64,000 nt of DNA, taken from Brachypterus glaber (Eukaryota; Arthropoda; Insecta; Coleoptera; Kateretidae). Location of the stretch: the NCBI GenBank assembly GCA_958510825.1, contig OY294044.1:68118357-68182356 (forward strand). The letters run 5' to 3'. Of the stretch, positions 48,981 to 57,952 are shown piece after piece (within the stretch, counting starts at the first letter, position 1; every line of letters starts with the position of its first letter). Under the pieces are notes generated by a model. The model saw only the letters and a list, made by a program, of their open reading frames with translations. It was not told the DNA's origin and ran no database searches. The position numbers were made by a program, and so were the translations under genes.

Positions 48981-49225
48981 TGAAATTCTTGAAAAATTGA
49001 ATTTAAAATCGAAGAAAGCTTCTTTTTTATTTAATAAAGTAAAAGTGGAGTCATATCCATGGACGTCAGATGTTCCTTTTTTCGAACCTATTCAACTGAA
49101 AATCTTTTAAAGCCCCTATTCTAACACACCTAGAATCTCAAATAATGGAATAGGAAAGAAGGCTGTGCTGTCTCCGGTGGAATAGGGATGCCACATCCAA
49201 AAATCTCAAAGCAGAACGTTTTTTA

Positions 49226-49868
49226 ATAGTTATTTATGGAACTAGTGGGTAAAGTAAGATATTGTCCACGAGAGAATGTTTGAACCTCGACGGCCGTAGG
49301 CCGAGTGGGTCAATATTCTTGAGTGGACAATATCTAAATACCCACGTGTGCCATACAAAATTTTATCCAATACATTAGTAATTGTAAGAAAATGCGATCT
49401 TTAATAATGCTTTTTTATGTACACACAATGTTTTATTTCATTATGGCCGCTACGGTACGAAAAAAAAAATTGCAAGTTTGACAGTTTAAAATCAAGATTT
49501 ATTTTACCGCGTGGCGACCTTTTCAAATTAAAATTGGACTTTAAAGATAAAAATAGTGTTTTTGTCCCTGAGGTCATTCTAAAAGAAGCAAAAGTGACTA
49601 CTTTAAATACTATACCACCCAAATCAAAAGAAAAATACGAACGCGAGTAAAACATTTTTGACAATTATCAAAAATTATAATTGAAGACATTTCAGTTTTG
49701 AGGTTATGATTGAAAGTCTATGGCTTTAAAAATTTCAACATCGTTACTGTATATTTTAGCCGATTGGCTCGTAAGATCAATTAAATGTGATCCCGGGATA
49801 AACGCACACACCCCAATCCCTAAAATGTAAGTATTTTGTGGAAAAACTGCCTTTTATAAAAAAGTGGG
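49226..49868 (+). pseudogene. Inverted, internally deleted recombinase element with dead N-terminal ORF
   Basis: It begins with a full right-end palindrome (49228-49357) and the 13-mer TTTTATCCAATAC at 49361. A frame at 49417-49650 follows that matches the recombinase N-terminus: LDFKDKNSVFVPEVILKEAK, then PPKSKEKYERE and a stop. The Met conserved in the intact copy is Leu (TTG) here, and the rest of the gene is deleted; the left-end flank (GGGATAAACGCACACACCCC) follows. Non-functional. Confidence 0.65.
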
Positions 49869-50010
49869 GTATAGTTATATATGGTACTAGTGGGTAAAGT
49901 AAAAAATTGCCCATGAGAAAATTAACCTGCGAAGCGTCAGCCAGCCAAGCAGGTTAATTTTCGAGAGGGCAATATCGGTTTACCCATGAGTGCCATACAA
50001 GGTTTTATGC
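49869..50010. mobile_element. Solo right-end palindrome of the recombinase element family
   Basis: TATGGTACTAGTGGGTAAAG through AAATTAACCTGC pairs with GCAGGTTAATTTTCGAGAGG through GAGTGCCATA. A degenerate junction TTTTATGCAATAA follows. There is no gene between ends, so this is an isolated end module. Confidence 0.6.
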
Positions 50011-50090
50011 AATAAATAGCTTAGGAATTCATATTTTTATTAAAAATTTTAATGACATTTACAAGAAAATTATTTGACAAGTGACAGTTG

Positions 50091-50335
50091 AGTGGGTAAA
50101 ATAAATAATTATCCACTCAATAAAGTAAAAGCCACGCGTGGGTTATTATTGAGTTTATCTATTTAAAATAAAGCTGGTAATTGTCTTATTATCTGTATGT
50201 ATTGGATAAAAAATATTACCTCACGTTGCTAGGGGAGACGTGAGACAATTTATAAACAATGAATAAAATGTCAATTTCCTTAGGTAAATTGACGACAGTA
50301 AATAGTTTTTATATCGATGTATTGAATAAAAAATA
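50091..50335. mobile_element. Two left-end modules joined at GTATTGGATAAAA
   Basis: Module C (AGTGGGTAAAATAAATAATT to GTATTGGATAAAA at 50199-50211) is followed directly by module B in reverse (TCACGTTGCTAGGGGAGACG...). It ends at GTATTGAATAAAA (50319-50331). Module C recurs at 22835-22951 and module B at 16766-16883. Confidence 0.6.
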
Positions 50336-50624
50336 TTTAAGAGTATAATTCTTTATTATCAGATTAAGACCCTGTCAAATGACTATAACTTTTTAGTATT
50401 AGTAAAAGATGGAACATCAGAAAATAATAGATCTGTAGATTCATCTAAACTAGAAAATAAAAACGTTTAAAACATATCTTACCATGTTTAAGAGAAGTAC
50501 ACACATAAAAAAGTGGCTACGGGAAATATGTTTGGAATGTGTGTGCAAGTGGGAGGTCCTCAGCAATAAATATTATTATATTATTATACCAAAAACATTA
50601 CTTATGAGTCCCCGGAGACTTGTA

Positions 50625-50705
50625 CCGCAGCCAACGTGTCGAACGTTAGCCCACCTCTCAGGATTTGAATTAGATGTCCTAACCCGATCGGCTATGCTCC
50701 CATAT
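50625..50705 (-). mobile_element. tRNA-like SINE head (tentative)
   Basis: On the minus strand GGGAGCATAGCCGATCGGGT, then TAGGACATCTAATTCAAATC, and AACGTTCGACACGTTGG resemble an A box, an anticodon region and a T arm in tRNA order. The arms do not all pair, so it is called a degenerate SINE head rather than a tRNA gene. Confidence 0.3.
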
Positions 50706-50747
50706 CAATTATAATGAATATTTCATACAACGAATAGTAAGGTCCAA

Positions 50748-50984
50748 ATGAGAACTTTTCAAAAAATTAAAAGCCAGCAACCCGAGTCCCGATTGGATTC
50801 TCCTGTGGGAATACCGTGGAGAAGCGAAAGCTCGCCGTCTTCGGCGTCTGGCGCCGAACGTCGCCATAGCAACAGGGCAATCCAGTCACACAAAGGAAAA
50901 GACGTCGAGCTCCAATTAGCCACTAGAGCGGCTTGGAGAAATACGAAGATAAAACTAAAACAAGAGCACTTAAGCGATTTTTAA
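50748..50984 (+). CDS. Unrecognised GC-rich open frame
   Basis: A 78-residue frame (MRTFQKIKSQQPESRLDSPV... ending KLKQEHLSDF) in a patch clearly richer in GC than the surrounding intron. It is Ser/Arg-rich, ends with a basic, helix-like segment, and has no domain I recognise. The opposite strand is also open over much of it, which weakens the case. It could be a transposon exon or chance. Confidence 0.2.
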   Translation: MRTFQKIKSQQPESRLDSPVGIPWRSESSPSSASGAERRHSNRAIQSHKGKDVELQLATRAAWRNTKIKLKQEHLSDF

Positions 50985-52079
50985 ATAGGTAGAATTTCTA
51001 AAGCACGTTAAATGAAGAAATTAATTTTTGTAGACAATATCCAGCGATTAAAGCTCAAAGTTTCAAAAGTTTTAAATTAAAGAGTTTATTATTATTAATA
51101 AATTTTAAATAAGTTAAACCTCTATAGGACCTGCAGTTATTAAAATATATTATTTGGTATTAATAAATTAATATGCATTTTTTAACTTAAAACTCATGTC
51201 ACAAATTAATCGATTTATGTCTTAGAATACAAAACAAACAATTGTTTCTAAAATTATAAAACAAATTAGTTTTTGTTACAAAGATTATAAAGATCAAACT
51301 GTGACCCTCTATAGTTCTATCTTCGAGTTTTCCATATAATGCATTATTAGCTTCACGCTTGTTAAACCGAACCCTTCATTTGTCATTCATAAGTTCATTT
51401 AATGGGCTTTTCGCGTTTGACGAATGATAATGACATACTGTGCAGACAAAACGCTATGACCTATAGGCCTGTAGGGAAGGGTAAATTTTGTCTTATCTGT
51501 TTAGCTAATAATTTTTCGATTCAAAGTCGCTCTAAGAAAAGTATAATTTAACATGATTTTTAAATACTATATTGAAAATTTGTTACCGTATTAAATACTG
51601 AACGTTTTTGTGTATGTATTTGGAACTAATAGCAAATTATTAAGGACAGAAATTTTTAATTTTAAACAACGTTTTTGACATTTTTCAAAATTTCATATCA
51701 AAAATTTCCAGCTTGGGTACGCATTTCTTAAAAACTTTTTGGGAAGCTAAAATTTGGTATGCAGGTAGTTCTTACCCTAAATAAGAGAAATATAATAATT
51801 TTGACCCTAACCTGCCCCCCCCCCCCCCCCTGAGTTATGTTATACTCCCATTTTAGTTAAATCCTGATCTACAATTTGGTAACCATAAGGCCGAAAAACT
51901 AATAATTTTGCCAAAAGAGTAACATCGCCCCCCCCTCATTTTGCACGACCCTGGTAAAAATTATTAAATAAATGTTACATAAAATGAAAACCTTTATGAA
52001 TGTTAAGGCATGTGCAAAAATTTGTTACTGTGGTTCATAGGGTTCCAGAGATATTAAATAAAATTACTTTTCACATGTA

Positions 52080-52206
52080 CCCTTAGGAGGGTCCTAGCTC
52101 CCTTAGGGCTTATTTCCGGGCCAACCTTTATAGGAACTTTTTGTCATATTTTCGCATGGGGAATCTACCATTTTTGTTGAATTCACCAATTCTGAATCAG
52201 CCTATA
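52080..52206. mobile_element. Right-end fragment of a mariner-type MITE
   Basis: TAGCTCCCTTAGGGCTTATT, TTTATAGGAACTTTTTGTCA and the end TTCTGAATCAGCCTATA match the right half of 29954-30604. No left end was found. Confidence 0.55.
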
Positions 52207-52360
52207 GTCGTCGGCCGTGCAAAAAATAGTGTATACCTCGGGAGTAAAAACTCAAAATTGTGACTAAACTATTTTTTTATGTATATTAAAGAGTTTTTAC
52301 TCAATTTTAGTAATAAAATAATTTTGGACACTTTTTTTTCATTTGGCGACATAGTGCAGC

Positions 52361-52433
52361 GTGCAGAGTTGACTCTTGGTACTGAAGAGGACCAGCAGCC
52401 CGAAACTGTCAGTCTACCAATATCACTCTGTAC
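52361..52433 (+). ncRNA. Type I hammerhead ribozyme motif, copy 1
   Basis: Stem I outer GTGCAGAGT (52361-52369) pairs with ACTCTGTAC (52425-52433) with one G-U. An internal loop follows, then stem I inner TTGGTA/TACCAA. The core is CTGAAGA (52382-52388). Stem II is GGAC-CAGCA-GCCC with one A-C mismatch. Then come GAA (52402-52404), stem III ACT/AGT closed by GTC, and C52414 at the cleavage position. All invariant hammerhead core residues are present. Confidence 0.75.
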
Positions 52434-52702
52434 GATGATTAGAAAATAGATTGATGGAATAATAAATTAATATTTTTATAATTTTGTTTAAAATTAAAAA
52501 TTTCTGTCCTTAATAATTCTACGCCTAACCACTCGTTAGTGGTACTATGTGCTTGAGACACATAAGTCTTCAACTTGCTACCATTCAAAGTCTCCAGACT
52601 AGGAGAGGTATGAGTAGTTGTCTACATCTAGCAATAGATGGCGCACAAGTCTACATCAATCTAATGGCTATATTCCTTTTGCGAATAAAGTCTAAAGTCA
52701 GT
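52434..52702 (+). other. Body of the ribozyme-bounded repeat unit
   Basis: The sequence between the two hammerheads. Cleavage at both sites would give a 342-nt RNA (52415-52756). The start (GATGATTAGAAAATAGATTG) is repeated after copy 2. A related antisense stretch lies at 44985-45070 and a short scrap at 51634-51672. No open frame, so the unit is non-coding. Confidence 0.55.
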
Positions 52703-52775
52703 GTGCAGAGTTGACTCTTGGTACTGAAGAGGGCCAGCAGCCCGAAACTGTCAGTTTACCAATATCACTCTGTAC
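52703..52775 (+). ncRNA. Type I hammerhead ribozyme motif, copy 2 (full consensus)
   Basis: Stem I outer GTGCAGAGT/ACTCTGTAC, inner TTGGTA/TACCAA; core CTGAAGA (52724-52730); stem II GGGC-CAGCA-GCCC fully paired; GAA (52744-52746); stem III ACT/AGT; U52756 at the cleavage position. Compared with copy 1, stem II is perfect and the cleavage residue is U instead of C, both permitted. The unpaired stem I internal loop is where type I hammerheads make their activating loop contact. Confidence 0.8.
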
Positions 52776-53312
52776 GATGATTAGAAAATAGATTGATGGA
52801 AACGTTACGTAATAGAATTTAATAAATTTAATGTTTATTTCTAAGCTTGGCAGATGTATTTTTATTTCAACATAAATAACTATTTAGTGGCCCATAATTC
52901 CCTTTTTCACACAAAAATTGACGAAAGTATGCATAATAATAATTGTTATCAGTAAAAAAACTGTTTACATTGATATTAAAAAAAAAATCTTACGGCCCTG
53001 TTCTTGCGTGATCTTGGCGATGATACATTTTCGCGCGGAATGTGTACTCACAGAACACCAATGTGTGTACTATTTTGTGTACCTGTGCATAAACAATATA
53101 CCTGTTATATGTGACACTCAGTGTAAAAAGAGGTACCTAGTATTTTTTCCCTGTGTGATATTGATTATGAATATTTTTTTAAAGTTTGAGTGATTTTTTC
53201 GTGTAAATTTTTTTTAAGGTTATGTTATACTATATTTTAGGTTCATTTGTCGAGAAAAACGAATTAATAGTGAGAATACAGTTAAATTTATTGCGAAATA
53301 AGATTTTTATAT
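52776..53312. other. No gene seen
   Basis: After about 25 bases shared with the ribozyme repeat the sequence is AT-rich. The open frame at 52918-53193 (91 residues) contains no recognisable domain. Confidence 0.4.
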
Positions 53313-53420
53313 TGTTACGCGTTACACAGGGGGGGGTGTTGGTAAATGTGACAGTTTGTTGGGGGGGGGGTCAATTTTTTTGAAAAATTGCGTTACGTAA
53401 TATATGGACAGCCCCTTATG
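53313..53420. mobile_element. Right half of a GTTACG-type MITE
   Basis: GTTACGCGTTACACAGGGGG, a second G-run, and TTGCGTTACGTAATA...CAGCCCCTTA match the right half of 36007-36477. The left half is absent. Confidence 0.55.
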
Positions 53421-53897
53421 TAGACTTTAAATCTTGCATGCCGTTTTAAATATTTAAATACCTTAATATAACCTAATTGATTTTTGGAACATTTTTATCA
53501 AATTCAATCCTATGTGCGATAAATCTCTTTTATCTAGATTTATAATTTGCTTATTGATAGAAACGGAATATTCATGGTTGCAGTTTTTATTTTTAACCGG
53601 GGCTTGTTAATACGCTGTGTGAATAATTTTCAATGCAATATGCCGATGTTTTAACATAAATTTGAATACATGTTAATTATACAGCACTGTTAAAATGTAT
53701 TCATAGAGCAGTGCATTGATGTTCGTTTTACATAATCTAACATCCCAGTGATGTTAATGAGCTGTGATATGCACTGATAAAAAAATCTAAAAATATTAAT
53801 ACAAAACGATGTTGTGTCAAATTTTAGGAATAGAATACAATTTTTACGATTATTCTAAAACATTATAACGTTATATTAAATACAATCAAACCATATA
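53421..53897. other. No gene seen
   Basis: AT-rich DNA with no repeat or frame worth naming. Confidence 0.4.
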
Positions 53898-54608
53898 TGG
53901 TGAAGCTGGAGCTAAAGTGGTCTAACTAACATTTTTGGCGAAAATGAGTTACGGCCATATTTCAATACTATACATTATATATTTATAGTTTTTGTAGGTC
54001 TATAAACCTGCCCAAATCCCTTAATTTAAACGATAACATTTAGGAACTCTACATAAATTTATTTTTTAAATTTGTTAAATAGTTGAACACACCCAAAAAT
54101 AATTTTATAGTATAGTTTAAAGGTAGTACTACACTATTTCATGTATAACTGTTGCAATAGTTGGTTTTGTTTGGGAAATAACGAGTGTTGAAACCAATGT
54201 TAGTTAGAAGACCACTTTAGCTTTTTTACTTTTGGCGAAAATATCATATTCTAAAATTTATGTATGAAATAGCTTTAAAATTACAATAAAATAATTAAAA
54301 TTATATTATATGGTTAGGTTTAAGTATTATTTTAAATCTACTGTGCCAACTTACCCAAAAAAAAAAAATTAAACTTTTGTGTGAAAAGAGACTATGAGTT
54401 TTTTTCCTAAAAAGTGTCGCGTAATAATTAAAGGCACCCAAAACTAAAGTTATTTTAATGAAATAAGTTTTTTTATATTTTATGCTAACATATGTCCAAA
54501 AAGTTTTGTTTTAAAGGTAAAAGTGATTAAATTATAAGTCAAAACGCGTTTTCTTCATTTTTTCCATATTTACATTTTGTTAGTTAGACCACTTTAGCTC
54601 CAGCTTCA

Positions 54609-54612
<4 letters not shown>
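53898..54612. mobile_element. TIR element with TGGTGAAGCTGGAGCTAAAG ends
   Basis: TGGTGAAGCTGGAGCTAAAG followed by TGGTCTAACTAAC at the left is inverted at the right end (GTTAGTTAGACCACTTTAGC...). The flanks are TA-rich, with a (TA)n tract directly right of it (54611-54652). A third, internal copy of GTTAGTTAGAAGACCACTTT lies at 54197. The interior is non-coding, so it is a TA-inserting MITE of about 0.7 kb. Confidence 0.72.
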
Positions 54613-54656
<44 letters not shown>

Positions 54657-55329
54657 TAAACAACTTCATAGTATTGTTGTACTATAGTGCCGGTATTTTA
54701 TGGACGACGATTATTAAAGATAGCGAAAATCAGCTGATTTTATCAAAATTTTGAAAGTAGGCATTTTGGGATGAAATTTCCATGTGCATAAGTATACCTA
54801 ACGATAAGCATATACATGTACAATGTACATGTAATTAAATGTGATATGTAGTTTTTATGTGCACATACATGATATATGTGAATTTAAAATAAAATGCGTA
54901 CAATTTGTTGTTGTAAATTGAAAAAATGAACTCGTTTGTAAATACCGAACACGTTTACTTGTTTGTTGTTGTATTCTATATATATGGCGTATATACAACT
55001 ATTTATTGTTGTAGTCTCTCTCTCTCTCTCTCTCTTACATTCTCTCGGTCTCTCTTCCGCGCACCCTTCGAAATATACTCAAATACCTTAATATTATACA
55101 TTACTAAAAAATTTGTACTACAATATTGTAAAAAATTAAATATTATTAATAAGATTCGCACACAAACCATAGGTTTAGGCGAGTCATAAAATTGTAATCA
55201 ATATAAATTGTAAAAATTGTAAATTTAAAATAAATGAATTTGAATTGAATTGAATTAAGTCTATAACCTAATTACGCTATTGATTACGATAGTGTTCTAT
55301 CAGTCTGTGATAATGTCAAGCTTTTTACA
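54613..55329. other. No gene; TA and TC microsatellites and a possible LINE tail
   Basis: (TA)n to 54652 and (TC)n at 55014-55035. The stretch ending AATAAATGAATTTGAATTGA followed by ATTGAATTAAG (55230-55258) has the GAATT-type tail seen at LINE 3' ends; the 87-residue frame before it (54926-55189) is not recognisable. Confidence 0.35.
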
Positions 55330-55743
55330 CCCTTGTCGAAAAAATCCTCAACATTTGATTCTTTATCCTCAACCAGTTGGGTGTAGCTTCGAAAACAGAG
55401 CCGGATTAACTATAGGCCGGGTAGGCCGGCGGCACAGGGCCCACCACCAGAGGAGGCCCACCCAAGACTGTTTGGGTAAAAATTTAAATTTACAAAAATT
55501 TATAAAATCATCTATATTCAGACGCGTCCGCATGATTTTTTCTGAATGTCGATGATTTTATGCATTATTAATATTTTTTGTATATTTAAATTTTTACCCA
55601 AACAGTCTTGGATGGGCCCCTCTGGTGGTGGGCCCTGGGCTGCCGGCTCACCTGGCTCATAGTTAATCCGGCTCTGTTTTCCAAACTACACCCAACTGGT
55701 TGATGATAAGGAATCAAATGTTGAGAATTTTTTCGACAAGGGC
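55330..55743. mobile_element. Foldback element with AGCCGGATTAACTATAGGCC arms
   Basis: Arms 55330-55500 and 55575-55743 are inverted copies (CCCTTGTCGAAAAAATCCTC versus GAGAATTTTTTCGACAAGGG; ACAGAGCCGGATTAACTAT and its inverse). The loop is AT-rich. Non-autonomous; it lies 236 bp beyond host exon 3. Confidence 0.7.
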
Positions 55744-55979
55744 ATAATTTAGTGCTGTGTTAATATATACTGTTGTCAAGTTTAGACTTGTTAAACGAAT
55801 TTCTTTATGCTAATTACAAGTTAGTATGCTTTCAATTACGATTAAAATGACGCAATATTGAGTTAAGTATACCGAAGTAAAGCTTTTATAATTGTACTGT
55901 GATGACTACATAAATAAGCTGTTATAGCTACTTCTACAGTACCTAGTAACGTGTTTTTATTACAGACAGAATAACTTAC

Positions 55980-56078
55980 CCTGTCCTAGCAAGTCAATCA
56001 TATTTTTTTGGTCCTTAAAATCAATCTCTTTATTGTTCAAAATTAAGGAAATGGAATCCATCATGGATAAAGAAGGAT
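55980..56078 (-). CDS. Host gene exon 3: short tail exon
   Basis: A 99-bp exon with acceptor AAAAAATTGTAG and donor CAGG|GTAAGT, too short for simple ORF calling. Joined in phase 1 to its neighbours it encodes DPSLSMMDSISLILNNKEI and then DFKDQKNMIDLLGQ, about 33 residues. I recognise no domain; the hydrophobic spacing suggests a short helix. The exact phase match at both ends is the main evidence. It lies 236 bp left of an IS630-type element, and on the minus strand it is the last exon before the 51-kb intron. Confidence 0.75.
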
Positions 56079-56313
56079 CTACAATTTTTTAAATTAAAAA
56101 AATATGTTAATAAAGTAAAAGAAACTAATTATTGGCATATGATAACCGATAAAAAATTCTTGTTGGGGCGGAAGGTTAAAATTTTCCTAATATAATAAAT
56201 AATTTTTCTATAACTTTATCATAAAGAAATTTGCGTTTATTCAGAGTTGCGTTCTTTAAAAAATGTATACTGTTGTAAATAATCAGTTTTATCAAAGGTC
56301 TTCTATATACATA

Positions 56314-57952
56314 CAGCCTGTTCCAGAACTCGCGTACCGAAATTTGAGGGTATATTAAAAACCCTCTGGAAAATATGAAAAAAATTTCAAAAAAAATCCA
56401 TCTTCGTTCAATTCAAAAATAAGAACGCTTTAAGTGGACCAATACTGTTGCTGATTATAAATTACCATTAAAGGTTGAATTTGTAGCTATGGAAGCAAAT
56501 TTAATTATTGCAGGTACATATTCTGTAGGTTGACATGGTGATTAATGTGACATAAATATTTATTAATGTCATAAAAAAATATCAAAACTTTCATGATGTT
56601 TACTTCAGAAGAGTATTGCGAAATGCTAATTTTATATGGCGAGTGTGGCCGGAGTGCTTCAGCTACATCTGTAGAATATTCTATTCGTTTTCCCAATAGA
56701 GAACATCCTAGCAGAAATGTTATTTTAAGATTGGTGCAAAGGGCAAGAAATTCTGGAAATTTAACTCCAAACAAAAAAGAGATTGGAGGCGCTCCGCGAA
56801 CTGCAAGAACTGTTGATAATGAAGAAGCTGTCATTCAGGCTTTTGAAGAAGAACCTGAAACAAGCCTTAGTATAGTGGCTAGAAATCTTGATATGTCTAA
56901 GACCTCTGTTCAACGAATTCTAAAAGATGAAAAAATGCATCCCTTTCATTACACTCGAGTACAATGATTGACACCGGAGGACTATCCTTTACGAGTCGAA
57001 TTTTGCACGTGGCTGTTGCAGAAACATCAAGAAAATGAAAACTTTGTAAAAAGCATTCTTTTTACGGATGAGTCTGGGTTTCAAAGAGATGTTTTTTTTA
57101 ATTCAAGGAATTAAAATTAATTAATTAGCATGCTTCATACATTGAACGCGAGTTTTCTAAAAATAATGCGTTTCTTCATCTTTTAGAGTTCATTAAACAC
57201 AGGACAGACATATCAAGATTTCTTGCCACGATACTAATGCTTGTTCCAGATTATTCTTCAAAAGTCTAAATGACAGCTTCTTTATTATCAACAGTTTTTG
57301 CATTTCGCGAAGTGTCTCCAACCACTTTTCTGTTTGCGTTTAAACTTCCAAAATTCCTTGCCCTCTGCACCAATCTTAAAATTACATTCTAGCTAGAATG
57401 TTCTCTTTTCGGAACACCGATAAAAAATTTTCCTATGTTCATTACTTTGAAATAAATAAAGAAAATTCAGTTATTGTATTTTTATTTTATTAATTTGTGT
57501 TAAGAATTTATAGCCAGTAAATCAATTAAAAGATCTGAATTTCTAATAAAAAAAAACACTACATTCAGCGCGCTGAATGGAGTTGCAACGGCAGTTTGTT
57601 GCTGCCGTCTAAGACGGGTATCATAAAACCACCGCCGGATGGAGTGACCCTATAAAAATAGAATATTTGATAGCCTCTGTCGGTTTTGTCAAAATATAAT
57701 AACCTAAAAAGATTCTAAAGTTGAAAGTCTTAAACAATGCACGAGTCAACCATTAAAATGCAACCATAGTTACTAATAAGTAGGGAAAAACTAATTTTTA
57801 GGTAATTTAACATCAGCAACAGGATTGGTCAGATTAAATAGCTTCCTTTTTAATTAGTATTGAAGATGGATTTTTTTTTAATTTTTTTCATATTTTCCAG
57901 AGGGTTTTTAATATACCCTCAAATTTCGGTACGCGAGTTCTGGAACAGGCTG
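56314..57952. mobile_element. IS630/mariner-type element with head-to-head internal duplication
   Basis: The ends CAGCCTGTTCCAGAACTCGC and GCGAGTTCTGGAACAGGCTG are perfect inverted repeats continuing for about 75 bp, with TA outside both ends (56312-56313, 57953-57954). Inside, a transposase fragment on the plus strand is followed by about 230 bp (57205-57430) that is an inverted, diverged copy of its helix-turn-helix region. The element looks like two family members joined head-to-head. Confidence 0.78.
56593..57093 (+). pseudogene. Broken IS630/mariner transposase (DUF4817-type helix-turn-helix plus first DDE Asp)
   Basis: The frame starts MMFTSEEYCEMLILYGECGR and runs 124 residues (56593-56967) through a helix-turn-helix region with the typical GGAPRTARTVDNEEAV linker and SIVARNLDMSKTSVQRIL. 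An in-frame TGA then interrupts it. After the stop the same frame continues LTPEDYPLRVEFCTWLL to ILFTDESGF, where Asp is the first catalytic residue of the DDE triad. The remaining catalytic residues are deleted. A dead copy. Confidence 0.75.

Larger units (their letters stand above)
50341..52079. other. No confirmed gene; tRNA-like head and one GC-rich open frame
   Basis: It contains the tRNA-like stretch at 50625-50705 and the open frame at 50748-50984 (both listed separately), a 38-bp antisense scrap of the ribozyme repeat interior at 51634-51672 (ATTATTAAGGACAGAAATTT), a dispersed AAAACTTTTTGGGAAGC repeat, and C-runs at 51815-51830 and 51928. Confidence 0.4.
4871..55979 (-). other. Giant (about 51 kb) repeat-filled intron 3 of the host gene
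   Basis: This is the interval between the phase-matched exons 3 and 4. Inside it I find only transposable elements, simple repeats and their decayed coding pieces, and no convincing host exon in either orientation. The neighbouring introns are much smaller: 1,882 bp (2861-4742), 4,254 bp (56079-60332) and 1,155 bp (60672-61826). The excess length is explained by inserted elements, many nested. Confidence 0.7.

Noticed and set aside
56505..56834. 109-residue minus-strand frame
   Set aside because: It is antisense to the transposase fragment, whose helix-turn-helix and linker motifs are clear on the plus strand.
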